Shown here one piece after another: positions 1 through 7,533 of a stretch of 64,000 nucleotides of DNA (the first letter of the stretch is position 1; the number at the start of each line of letters is the position of its first letter). The notes under the pieces are model-generated. The model had not been told where the DNA came from. It saw nothing but the letters and a program-made list of their open reading frames with translations, and ran no database searches. A program made the position numbers and the translations under genes. This DNA is from Nocardia yamanashiensis NBRC 100130 (GTDB taxonomy: Bacteria > Actinomycetota > Actinomycetes > Mycobacteriales > Mycobacteriaceae): contig NZ_BDCD01000019.1 in assembly GCF_001613325.1 (NCBI RefSeq), forward strand, positions 186,001-250,000, read 5' to 3'.

Positions 1-525
1 GCGCTGGTGCTCGAAAAGACGAGTGCGCCAATCGGATTCGGCGCCCTGCACATCAGCGCCACCGACGGCCGCCCCGCCGCGACCGGCTTCGTCCGACTAA
101 CCGAGCCGGGCAGCCCCGGCCGCGAATCCATTACCGTCGACCGCTCCGGCACCTCCACGGAGGAATTGCTGCATCACGCCGAGAGCGCCGCCACCGAAGC
201 CCTCGAAGTAGCCGGCGCCGACCCCGCCCGGGTATTCCTGCTGTGCGGGCGGCCCACTCCCGAATTCCCCCGGCTGCTCGCCGCCCGCCTCGGGATCGCG
301 CCCGACGCGATCGCCACGGACGACGACCGCTGCCTCGACGACCGGGCGGGAGCCGAGGCCGGCACCAGTTTCCCCCGCGACGCCCGCACCTCCGCGCTGC
401 CCGTCGCCTACCTGGCGGCCCGCGACAGCGGTCGCCTCGAACGCTTCGCCGTGGCATTGTTCGTCGCGGCGGGCGCGGGACCAGCCGCCGCCGCCATCAC
501 CTATCGCCTGCCCGCGATCGGGTGA
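1..525 (+). CDS. Ketosynthase III-like protein, C-terminal part (5' end outside window)
   Basis: The reading frame is open from base 1 (ALVLEKT...) and stops at 523-525, so only the C-terminal ~174 residues are present. The opening matches the FabH-family strand after the GDGA motif, and the rest follows FabH in length and helix pattern (PEFPRLLAARLGI corresponds to the helix after HQAN). Where FabH has catalytic HQAN this protein reads GRPT, and where it has GNTSA it reads DARTSA, so the His and Asn used for decarboxylative condensation appear lost. The active-site Cys region lies outside the window. It precedes a glycosyltransferase and an acyl ligase on the same strand. Inference: a non-condensing KSIII-like acyltransferase or pseudo-enzyme of a lipid or natural-product cluster. 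Confidence 0.6.
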   Translation, partial: ALVLEKTSAPIGFGALHISATDGRPAATGFVRLTEPGSPGRESITVDRSGTSTEELLHHAESAATEALEVAGADPARVFLLCGRPTPEFPRLLAARLGIAPDAIATDDDRCLDDRAGAEAGTSFPRDARTSALPVAYLAARDSGRLERFAVALFVAAGAGPAAAAITYRLPAIG

Positions 526-565
526 ACAAGCCGGCGCCACGGCCGGGTATCGAAGGGAGCAGGAC

Positions 566-667
566 ATGAGCAGGTTCTCGCCGGCCGAGCCAACCTGCGG
601 CAAGACGCGCTACTCCCAGGCGAACAGGTCGGTTCGGACCGCGCCACGGCCCACCGCCGGCAGGTGA
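566..667 (+). CDS. Small ORF, 33 aa, upstream of glycosyltransferase
   Basis: An ATG at 566 follows a purine-rich ribosome binding site (GGGAGCAGGAC) at good spacing. The frame runs 33 codons to a TGA at 665-667, five bases before the ATG of the glycosyltransferase. The predicted peptide is basic and Arg/Ser/Pro-rich, with no membrane segment. It fills the 146-bp gap between the ketosynthase-like gene and the glycosyltransferase, so it could be a small co-translated protein or a coupling leader. I recognise no family; reality rests on the ribosome binding site and operon position only. Confidence 0.35.
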   Translation: MSRFSPAEPTCGKTRYSQANRSVRTAPRPTAGR

Positions 668-671
668 AGGC

Positions 672-1424
672 ATGAGCAAGCTTTGGATCGTGGTACCCGC
701 CTACAACGAGGAACACGGCATTACCGCGACGCTGGAAGCGCTGGCGGCACAGCGGGATCGCGATTTCACGGTGATCGTGGTGGACAACGAATCGACCGAT
801 CGGACCGCGAAGGTGGTGCGGGAGTTCGCGCTCCAGCATCCGGTGCCGCGGATCGAGGTCGTCACGGAATCGCGGAAAGGCACCGGGGCGGCGGCCGACA
901 CCGGTATGCGGCATGCGATCGCCGCCGGGGCGGTGCGGCTGGCGCGAACCGACGCCGACTGCCTGCCCGCGCCCGATTGGACCGAACGGATACACGCCGC
1001 CTTCGATTCCGGGCTGCGGCTGATCAGCGGGCAGTTGCTGCCGCGCACCGATGAGGGCGTGCGGTGGGTGGATCGGACGATCATCCGGGTGGCGCTGGAG
1101 CTGGCGTCCACGTTCGGGAAGTTCCGGCCGGGGAATCAGGATCCGCGTTATCTCGGTCCGTATGTGATGACGCCGGGGTGCAATATGGCGATCACGGCCG
1201 AATTGTACGAAGCCGCAGGCGGATTCCCGCGCACCGCGATCGAGGAGCTGCACGAGGATCGGGCGCTGGTGAACGCGGTGCGTATGCTCACCACCGACTA
1301 CGGATTGCGGCGGGATGTGCGGGTGTACGGGTCGAATCGGCGAGTGCGGGCATGGGGGGTGCGGCGGACCTTGGAGTGGTACGCCGACCATCGATACAAG
1401 CCGGAAGTGGTCGATATCCGTTGA
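672..1424 (+). CDS. Glycosyltransferase family 2
   Basis: 250 aa. The GT-A fold is recognisable: VVPAYNEEHGI at residues ~6-16, the VVDNESTDRTA nucleotide-binding turn near residue 40, and a DxD-type metal site in RTDADC near residue 95. GT2 enzymes transfer a sugar from an NDP-sugar to a lipid, peptide or polysaccharide acceptor in the cytoplasm. There is no membrane segment, so it is probably soluble or peripheral. A ribosome binding site (AGGTGAAGG) lies immediately before the ATG. Its stop overlaps the TTG start of the acyl ligase (TTGA), indicating translational coupling in one operon with the ketosynthase-like gene. The sugar and acceptor cannot be inferred. Confidence 0.85.
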   Translation: MSKLWIVVPAYNEEHGITATLEALAAQRDRDFTVIVVDNESTDRTAKVVREFALQHPVPRIEVVTESRKGTGAAADTGMRHAIAAGAVRLARTDADCLPAPDWTERIHAAFDSGLRLISGQLLPRTDEGVRWVDRTIIRVALELASTFGKFRPGNQDPRYLGPYVMTPGCNMAITAELYEAAGGFPRTAIEELHEDRALVNAVRMLTTDYGLRRDVRVYGSNRRVRAWGVRRTLEWYADHRYKPEVVDIR

Positions 1425-2971
1425 GCGACAAGGACTTCATCGAACTGCTGCGCGAGCGCGGGCGGGAACAGCCGCTGGCGGCGGCGCTCGGGACCGTCGG
1501 GCAGCCGCCGTTGACCTACGCGCAGCTCGCCGAGCGCATCGACGGGGTGGCGAATCGGCTGTACCGGAGCGGATTCCGGCCCGGCGACCGGATGCTGTTC
1601 TCCATCCGGCCGTGCCCGGACGCGGTGGTGCTCATCCTCGGGACCATCGCGGCGGGCGGCACCATCGTGTTCGTGGATCCCGGCGTCGGACCGGAACTGT
1701 TCGCGCGGCGCATCGAGCTGGCGCGCCCGGGCTGGGCGGCAACGGAATCGCTGCTGTACGCGCTCGGCGGGCCGTTGCAGGGCGCGGGGCGGCGGCTCGG
1801 CTTGTCGCTGCCCGAATTCGCGAAACTGCCGGTGCGCCATATCCACAGCGGTCCGCGCCTGCCCGGCACCCCAGCCGGTTCGCTGTCGGCCGCGCGGCTG
1901 CTCGAACCGAGCTTCGACGCGGCGGCGGAGTTCGCGCGCGGCGCGGCGAATCCGGAAGCGGAGGCGCTCATCGTCTTCACCTCCGGCACCACCGCCGCCC
2001 CGAAAGCCGTGGTGCACACCCGCGGTTCACTGGGCGCGGGGCTGGCGGCGGTGGCGGGGCGCAGTAGCGTCGCGCGGGGCGCGCATCTGCACACCGAGCA
2101 ATTGATGATCGGCCTGCCCGCGCTCATGGCGGGCGCGCGCTGGTCCATGCCCCGTTATCCGCGCTTCGGCACGCATATCGATCCGCTGCGCTTCACCCGG
2201 CAGCTCGAACCGGCCACGCACGCGTTCTTCACCCCGGCGGATTTATCCACAGTTCTCACGGCTGTGGAATCCGGGCGCTTGCGCGCACCGGGACGCCTGC
2301 GCGAAATCTCGCTCGGCGGGGCGCCGGTCACCGCCAACCTCTTGCGGCGCGCCACCGCGGCCTTGCCGGGCTGCGAGTTCCTCGCCATCTACGGCATGAC
2401 CGAAATCCTGCCCGTGGCGATCACTTCGGGGGCGGCGAAGCTCGGCTACACCGGATCGGGCGATCTGATCGGCGCACCGGTCGACGGCATCACCGCGCAT
2501 GTCGCCGGGGACGGGGAACTCATCCTGTTCGGGCCGAACCTGTGCCGCGGCTATCTCGGCGAGCCGCCGCTGACCGAGATAGCCACCGGTGATTTCGCGC
2601 GCTTCGACGGCGACGAACTGGTGCTGCTGGGCCGCAAGAAGGACATGATGATCCGCGGCAAGACCAATATCTATCCGGGCCTGTACGAACCGGCCATCGG
2701 CGCGGTGGCCGGGGTGCGGCAGGCCGTCATGGTCGGGCTGCCGGATCAGGTCGGGGACGAGCGCATCGTGCTGGCCGTGGTGCCGGAGCCCGGGAGCGGC
2801 GATGTGGAAGCCCGGCTGCGCCGCGAATTGCCCGCGCTCATCGATATTTCCGCGCTGCCGGACGACATCGTGACGGTCGCGGAGATTCCGGTGAGCGGGC
2901 GCACCAGCAAACCCGATCGCGCCCTGCTGCGGGCGCTGCTGGCCGATCGAATGGCGCGGGCCGGACGCTAA
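1421..2971 (+). CDS. AMP-dependent acyl ligase / acyl-CoA synthetase
   Basis: 516 aa from a TTG start at 1421 that overlaps the glycosyltransferase stop by 4 bp; the frame is open further upstream but that part is antisense-like shadow of the glycosyltransferase. ANL-superfamily motifs are clear: the phosphate loop VFTSGTTAAPK (~187), YGMTE (~325), and the hinge region LLGRKKDMMIRGKTNIYPG (~405). The C-terminal lysine region reads GRTSKPDRALL. These enzymes activate a carboxylic acid as acyl-AMP and pass it to CoA or a carrier protein. Together with the glycosyltransferase, ketosynthase-like and condensation-like neighbours it probably supplies the acyl group. Its 3' end overlaps the convergent condensation gene by 4 bp. 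The substrate is unknown. Confidence 0.85.
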   Translation: MSDKDFIELLRERGREQPLAAALGTVGQPPLTYAQLAERIDGVANRLYRSGFRPGDRMLFSIRPCPDAVVLILGTIAAGGTIVFVDPGVGPELFARRIELARPGWAATESLLYALGGPLQGAGRRLGLSLPEFAKLPVRHIHSGPRLPGTPAGSLSAARLLEPSFDAAAEFARGAANPEAEALIVFTSGTTAAPKAVVHTRGSLGAGLAAVAGRSSVARGAHLHTEQLMIGLPALMAGARWSMPRYPRFGTHIDPLRFTRQLEPATHAFFTPADLSTVLTAVESGRLRAPGRLREISLGGAPVTANLLRRATAALPGCEFLAIYGMTEILPVAITSGAAKLGYTGSGDLIGAPVDGITAHVAGDGELILFGPNLCRGYLGEPPLTEIATGDFARFDGDELVLLGRKKDMMIRGKTNIYPGLYEPAIGAVAGVRQAVMVGLPDQVGDERIVLAVVPEPGSGDVEARLRRELPALIDISALPDDIVTVAEIPVSGRTSKPDRALLRALLADRMARAGR

Positions 2972-3936
2972 CGCGGTTCGAGCAGCTTGGCGATGGCGTG
3001 GTCGGCGAACGCCGCGGCCTGCGCGGCGGTCAAAACGCCTTCCGCATAACAGAATCCGAGGCGCAGCTCATCGTGTGCCGCGGTGACGGTGACGGTGAGC
3101 GCGCCGATGCCGGAGTTCGACGCGGCGAGCGCGACGCCCGAAAGCCGCACGGTCCCGGCCTGTTCCGGCATTTCGACCCGCCCCGGATCGATCACCGAGG
3201 TGTTCCAGGTGACGCGGCCGTCCACCGCCGCGACCAGCGCACTGTGCACGGTGACGCCCGCGCGATGGCAGTCCGCGGCCAGCGCGGCCAGCCGCTGCGC
3301 GTCCAGCACCCGGTACACGATCCGGGTCCGGCCGTGCGGTTTGGTGAACAGGCAGCGCCAGAAGCCGCGCGGCGGAATCCGGATCAGTTCGTTCGCGGGC
3401 GGGATGGGAGTGCGCGGCGTGCGCGGTGGCGCGCCGGCCGCGGCTTCGATCAGTTCGCGCAGGGCCGCCAGCGACGAACGACCATCGCCGATGATGCGCG
3501 ACATGGTGAGGATGACGTCGTGAAACTCCCCCGCCGCCGCGTCCCGGCCGCCGACCACGGCAATGCGCGACAGGCCCGCCCGCACATCGAACGGCCGGGC
3601 CAGCTCGGCTTCGATCTCGCGCTGCCAGGCCTGCGGATCATCGGATGCGATGCGCCGCACCGGAATCACCGGTTCGGCCAGCGAGGCCAGCCACGGATCG
3701 TCGGCGGGGCCGCGCACGGCCGCCTGCAGCACGGGATATTCCGAGACCAGGGTGTCCGCGGCCGCTTCCAGCCGTTCCGGCGTGAGCACCCCGTGCACCC
3801 GCACCCGCGCAACGCAATTGGCGGGCGAGATCGCGTCGATCATCCAGAACCAGCGCTCGGCCCGGCTCAGCGGCCGCGCGAACCCGCGCCGCGCCCGCGT
3901 GAATCCCGTTGCAGCCGTTGCCGCTCCACTCGCCAC
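2968..3936 (-). CDS. Condensation/PapA-like acyltransferase with degenerate catalytic motif
   Basis: 322 aa, GTG start with a good upstream GGTGAGGAG ribosome binding site. The N-terminal ~150 residues resemble condensation-domain and PapA-type acyltransferases (LSRAERWFWMIDAI; ...TLVSEYPVLQAAVRG). At the place of the family motif HHxxxDG it reads SRIIGDG, in the context VILTMSRIIGDGRSS, so both histidines including the catalytic base are replaced while DG is kept. The fold-defining C-terminal strand is present (LGFCYAEGVLT). It is convergent with the acyl ligase, with overlapping stop codons. Family members esterify or amidate acyl groups; this one may bind substrate without catalysis or use another base. 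Family assignment is good, activity uncertain. Confidence 0.6.
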   Translation of the reverse strand: MASGAATAATGFTRARRGFARPLSRAERWFWMIDAISPANCVARVRVHGVLTPERLEAAADTLVSEYPVLQAAVRGPADDPWLASLAEPVIPVRRIASDDPQAWQREIEAELARPFDVRAGLSRIAVVGGRDAAAGEFHDVILTMSRIIGDGRSSLAALRELIEAAAGAPPRTPRTPIPPANELIRIPPRGFWRCLFTKPHGRTRIVYRVLDAQRLAALAADCHRAGVTVHSALVAAVDGRVTWNTSVIDPGRVEMPEQAGTVRLSGVALAASNSGIGALTVTVTAAHDELRLGFCYAEGVLTAAQAAAFADHAIAKLLEPR

Positions 3937-4031
3937 CGGGCCTCCTCACCACCGAAGCCAGCTCCGGGAGAAACATAACCCGGAATCCGGCGGTCCGCTC
4001 GGCGGCGAGGCGCGCCCTTACGGCGCGGCGA

Positions 4032-5270
4032 TCAGCGGGTGCCGCCCGGCGCCTGCGGCGGGACCGCGGTGGCGGAGACCACCGGCGACGGATCGCCCTG
4101 CAGCGCGGACATGCTCTTCCAGGTGTTCCAGTCGATGGTCCAGTCGTAGAGATCGCCGTCGGCGGCCGACAGGTTGATGCGGGTGCCGGTCACCTCCACC
4201 GGATCGCCGTAGAGCGCGGTCGGGAAGTAGGACTGCGCGTCGCCGTCGCTGAGGTTGATGCAGCCGTTGGTGACGTTCGTATTGCCCTGCGCCGCCGAGG
4301 ACATCGGGTTGGCGTGAATGAACTCGCCGTTGTTGGAGATCCGCACCGCCCAGCGCTCGCGCACATTCGTGTAGTACGGCGGATTGGACATCATGAAGTC
4401 CTGGTACTTCTCGGTCACCACGTGCACGCCGGAGCGGGTCACATTGCGATCCTCGTTGCCCTCACCGTAGGAGACCGGGAAATCGAAGACGACCTGACCG
4501 TCCCGCACCACCTGCATGCGATGGCTCGGCGCGTTGGCCTTCACGATCTGCGAACGGCCGATGGTGAAATCGGAGGTGATGTCGGAGTCGCCGTACACGC
4601 CGTCGCCCAGATTCAGGCCGTACAGCTTGGCCGCCACCTGCACCTTGGTGCCGGGCTGCCAGTACTCCTTGGTCCGGTAGTGCGCGCGGGAGCCGCCGTT
4701 GTCGTCGGGCAGCCAGGCCCAGGAGCCCTCGTTGTTCGGGGTGGTGGTGACCGACAGCGCGCGTTCGACCGCGGCCTTGTCGCTCACGTGGCCCTTGAAC
4801 TGCAGGATGATCGGCGCCGCGATGCCGACCTCCTGGCCGTCGCCGATATTGATGGTCGCCGTCGCCACGCTCTTCGGGGTGACCGTGCTGAACTTGGCGT
4901 CGATGGCGACCGGCTTGCCGTCGGTGCCGGTGGCGGTGCCGTTCCAGGTGTAGGTGACGCCGTAGCCGAGCGGCTCGGTCACGGTGAACTTGCTGTGGTC
5001 CGGGGTGAATTCACCGGCCACCTGCTTGCCATTGGGATTGGTGAGCGCCACCTGGTCGATGCGGCCGCCCGTCACGGAGACGCTGACCGCCGCCTTGGGG
5101 TCGACGTCGGCGGTTCCATTGCCGGGACTCACGGTGACCTTGGCGGCGGGTTCGGCTTCCTTGGCCGAACCACCCGACTTGTCGGAGGTGCACCCGGCTA
5201 CCAGCGCGACCACGGCCAACAGCGCCGCCACTACGGCGGTCGACCGCCGAGACACTTGTCGATTGCTCAC
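4032..5270 (-). CDS. lprQ: L,D-transpeptidase lipoprotein (LprQ/LdtE type)
   Basis: 412 aa from a GTG at 5270 (MSNRQVSRR). It begins with a lipoprotein signal peptide ending in the lipobox LVAGC, then bacterial Ig-like domains (VTVSPGNGTADVDP, typical of mycobacterial Ldt proteins), then a C-terminal YkuD domain with the catalytic stretch HANPMSS...VTNGCINLSDGD, where the Cys is the nucleophile. L,D-transpeptidases form 3-3 cross-links in peptidoglycan outside the membrane. It lies directly downstream of murB, as Rv0483 lprQ lies beside Rv0482 murB in M. tuberculosis, though with 64 bp between them here. The frame is open upstream of the GTG, so the exact start is slightly uncertain. Confidence 0.9.
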   Translation of the reverse strand: MSNRQVSRRSTAVVAALLAVVALVAGCTSDKSGGSAKEAEPAAKVTVSPGNGTADVDPKAAVSVSVTGGRIDQVALTNPNGKQVAGEFTPDHSKFTVTEPLGYGVTYTWNGTATGTDGKPVAIDAKFSTVTPKSVATATINIGDGQEVGIAAPIILQFKGHVSDKAAVERALSVTTTPNNEGSWAWLPDDNGGSRAHYRTKEYWQPGTKVQVAAKLYGLNLGDGVYGDSDITSDFTIGRSQIVKANAPSHRMQVVRDGQVVFDFPVSYGEGNEDRNVTRSGVHVVTEKYQDFMMSNPPYYTNVRERWAVRISNNGEFIHANPMSSAAQGNTNVTNGCINLSDGDAQSYFPTALYGDPVEVTGTRINLSAADGDLYDWTIDWNTWKSMSALQGDPSPVVSATAVPPQAPGGTR

Positions 5271-5334
5271 TTCCTCGACCTTACCCCGGCAAACCAGGTC
5301 CCCCGGTCTGCGCGGAAGTGGTCCAGGACACCAA

Positions 5335-6480
5335 TTACAGGGGCACACCCACGGTCACGGGCTCGGGTTCCAGGGTGATCCCGAAGCGGTCGGCAACCCC
5401 CTGGCGAACGGTGCGGGCGAGGGCCGCGAGATCGGCGGCGGTGGCGCCGCCCCGATTGGTCAGGGCCAGGGTGTGTTTGGTGGACAGCCGGGCGGGGGCA
5501 TTCGCGCCGGGGTAGCCCTTGGCGAAGCCGGCGCGCTCGATGAGCCAGCCGGCGGAGAACTTCACGCCGCCGTCGGCGGGCCAGGTGGGGACGGCCACAT
5601 CGGGGCCGACATGTGTGGCGATCGCTTCCAGCACGGCCGGTACCCGGGAGTCGGGAACGATCGGATTGGTGAAGAAGGACCCCGCGGACCAGGTGTCGTG
5701 ATCCTCGGAATCGAGCACCATGCCCTTGCTCGCGCGCAGGCGCAGCACCTCGGCGCGCACCGCGGCGGCGGGACGGGATTCCCCCTCCTGGGCGCCCAGG
5801 GCATTCGCCAGTTCGCGATAGCCGAGCGGTGCGCTGGAACCGTCCGCGCGCAGCGCGAATTCCACGGCCAGCACGACGGCGGCGGCACTGTGCTTGAGAA
5901 CCGAAGTGCGGTAACCGAATCCGAGCTCCTCCGGCTCGACCCAGCGGGTCTCCCCCGTCGCCCGGTCCAGCAAACGCACGCGGCGCAGCAAACTCGCCAC
6001 CTCCACGCCGTACGCGCCCACGTTCTGCACCGGCGTGGCCCCCGCGGAACCCGGAATACCGGACAGGCATTCGAGGCCGCCGAAACCGGCGGCCACCGTC
6101 TCGGCCACCACCGCGTCCCAGTTCGCGCCCGCCTCCGCGACCACGAACACCTCGTCCTCGTCCTCCTCGGAGCCGCCCGCGGTGACGATGCCGACGCCCT
6201 CGGTGGCGATCCGCACCACGACGCCGTCGAAACCGGTGTCGGCGATGAGCAGATTCGAGCCACCGGCGATGAGCAGCAGCGGAATTCCGGCCGCGTCCAG
6301 TGCGCGAACCGTCTCGACCAGCGCCTCGGTGGTCTCGCAATCGGCCACCACGGCGGGACCGCCGACCCGCAGCGTGGTCAGTTCCGCCAGCGGCACCGAC
6401 TCGCGCAGCCGCGCCCCGGTCGCCGCCAGCAGGTCTCGCAGTTCGTCGAACGCCACCACCCGAGAAGTACGCACGACCAC
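5335..6480 (-). CDS. murB: UDP-N-acetylenolpyruvoylglucosamine reductase MurB
   Basis: About 381 aa. MurB reduces UDP-GlcNAc-enolpyruvate to UDP-MurNAc, the second committed step of peptidoglycan synthesis in the cytoplasm. Motifs: LTTLRVGGP (~33), the flavin-binding LLLIAGGSNLL (~69), GIPGSAGATPVQNVGAYG in the FAD domain, and WSAGSFFTNP carrying the catalytic serine. GTG codons at 6510, 6480 and 6474 are possible starts; 6480 places the protein start like other actinobacterial MurB and leaves the divergent gene's promoter free. It is divergent from the DUF2505 gene, with only 20 bp between starts, so the promoters overlap. Confidence 0.92.
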   Translation of the reverse strand: MVVRTSRVVAFDELRDLLAATGARLRESVPLAELTTLRVGGPAVVADCETTEALVETVRALDAAGIPLLLIAGGSNLLIADTGFDGVVVRIATEGVGIVTAGGSEEDEDEVFVVAEAGANWDAVVAETVAAGFGGLECLSGIPGSAGATPVQNVGAYGVEVASLLRRVRLLDRATGETRWVEPEELGFGYRTSVLKHSAAAVVLAVEFALRADGSSAPLGYRELANALGAQEGESRPAAAVRAEVLRLRASKGMVLDSEDHDTWSAGSFFTNPIVPDSRVPAVLEAIATHVGPDVAVPTWPADGGVKFSAGWLIERAGFAKGYPGANAPARLSTKHTLALTNRGGATAADLAALARTVRQGVADRFGITLEPEPVTVGVPL

Positions 6481-6486
6481 AGACGG

Positions 6487-6492
6487 TAGCCT
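6487..6492 (+). promoter_or_regulatory. -10 box TAGCCT for a leaderless DUF2505 gene
   Basis: TAGCCT fits the TANNNT -10 consensus. Transcription about 7 bp downstream would start at or next to the ATG at 6501, and no ribosome binding site is present, so the mRNA is probably leaderless. The opposite strand of the same 20-bp gap must contain the murB start region. Confidence 0.4.
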
Positions 6493-6500
6493 GTCCCACC

Positions 6501-6986
6501 ATGGCGACACCTCTGGCCTTCACCGCGCACTCGACCCATCCCATGGCCGCGGTGCGTGCGGCGTTCGCCGACGAGCAGTACTGGAAAGACCGCATCGAAG
6601 CGGTCGGCGGCCCGGGCGCGCGCATCGACAACATCTCCATCAGCGGCGACAACGTGCGGGTGGAAATGGTGCAGGCCATCTCGCCCGACGATCTGCCCGC
6701 GCAGATCACCGCGATCAAGCCCGAGGGCCTGATCATTCCGCGCATCGAGACCTGGCACGGCAACGGCGGCACCGTCGAGGCGCATGTGGACGGCGCGCCC
6801 GCGAACGTGAACGGCACGCTGACCGTCACCGACGACGGCACCGGCTCCACCTTCGTGGTGGACGCGTCCATCGACGTGAAGATCCCGCTCTTCGGCAAGA
6901 AGATCGAGGCCGCCATCCAGCAGCACCTGACCGAACTGCTGGAGCGAGAAGCCGAGTTCACCGACAATTGGCTGAGTTCGCACTGA
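6501..6986 (+). CDS. DUF2505 (SRPBCC/START-like) protein, copy 1
   Basis: 161 aa, MATPLAFTAHSTHPMAAVRAAF... This is the DUF2505 family, a small helix-grip (polyketide-cyclase-like) lipid-binding fold; the M. tuberculosis counterpart next to murB is Rv0481c. Typical features are the N-terminal FxxSxHP segment, the DNVRVEMVQAISPDDLP strand and the amphipathic C-terminal helix LFGKKIEAAIQQHL...EREAEFTDNWL. No signal peptide or catalytic motif is visible. A paralogue follows immediately downstream. Function unknown; binding of a small hydrophobic ligand is an inference from the fold. Confidence 0.85.
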   Translation: MATPLAFTAHSTHPMAAVRAAFADEQYWKDRIEAVGGPGARIDNISISGDNVRVEMVQAISPDDLPAQITAIKPEGLIIPRIETWHGNGGTVEAHVDGAPANVNGTLTVTDDGTGSTFVVDASIDVKIPLFGKKIEAAIQQHLTELLEREAEFTDNWLSSH

Positions 6987-7003
6987 CGGGGGCTTCCCGG
7001 CAG

Positions 7004-7009
7004 TAACCT
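7004..7009 (+). promoter_or_regulatory. -10 box TAACCT for a leaderless second DUF2505 gene
   Basis: TAACCT lies 8 bp before the GTG at 7018 and no Shine-Dalgarno sequence precedes the GTG, so this copy also appears to have its own promoter and leaderless transcript rather than relying on read-through from copy 1. Confidence 0.4.
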
Positions 7010-7017
7010 GAGCGATC

Positions 7018-7533
7018 GTGCCTCGCCGACTCGACTACTCCGCACGCTATCCGCTGCACACCACGCAAGAGGTGTACGCGGCGTTGATGAACCGCGACCA
7101 CTGGGACGCGCGCATCGAGGAAATGCGGAAACACTCGCCCAACGACATCGTCAGCCTGACCGCTGGCGAGCACGGCATCGAGATCGAGACGCGGCATGTG
7201 CTGCCGCGCGAGAAGCTGCCGGAGATGGCGCAATTGGTCATGCACAAGGACATGGTGATCACCCGCCGGGAGAGCTACGGCCCCTTCGGACCCGAGGTGA
7301 CCGGCGAATACACCGCCGAGATCCCCGGCGGGCCCGGCACCCTGGGCGGCACCATGCGCCTGTTCCCCACCGAGACCGGGTGCACCCTGCGCACCTCTTC
7401 CAAGGCCACGGTGACCATTCCGTTCTTCGGGCGCAAGCTCGAACAGGTCATGCTGGTGAACCTGATCGACCTGTTCCGCGCCGAAGCCGAGGTGACGAAG
7501 CTCTGGCTGGATCAGCAGCATCCCGTCGGCTGA
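7018..7533 (+). CDS. DUF2505 (SRPBCC/START-like) protein, copy 2
   Basis: 171 aa with a GTG start. It shares the layout of the preceding gene: N-terminal YSARYPLHTTQEVYAAL, a charged central sheet, and the C-terminal IPFFGRKLEQVMLVNLIDLFRAEAEVTKLWL helix matching IPLFGKKIEAAIQQHL in copy 1. The two are clearly a tandem duplication that has diverged. A close TANNNT box suggests separate leaderless transcription. The downstream methyltransferase frame overlaps its stop. Function unknown. Confidence 0.85.
   Translation: MPRRLDYSARYPLHTTQEVYAALMNRDHWDARIEEMRKHSPNDIVSLTAGEHGIEIETRHVLPREKLPEMAQLVMHKDMVITRRESYGPFGPEVTGEYTAEIPGGPGTLGGTMRLFPTETGCTLRTSSKATVTIPFFGRKLEQVMLVNLIDLFRAEAEVTKLWLDQQHPVG

Noticed and set aside
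1064..1420. N-terminal extension of the acyl ligase frame back to 1064
   Set aside because: It overlaps the glycosyltransferase coding sequence and has shadow-like composition; the ligase family starts near the TTG at 1421.
3909..5378. Long plus-strand ORF opposite lprQ
   Set aside because: It is the reverse complement shadow of the L,D-transpeptidase, with Arg/Gly/Val-rich composition typical of GC-rich antisense frames.
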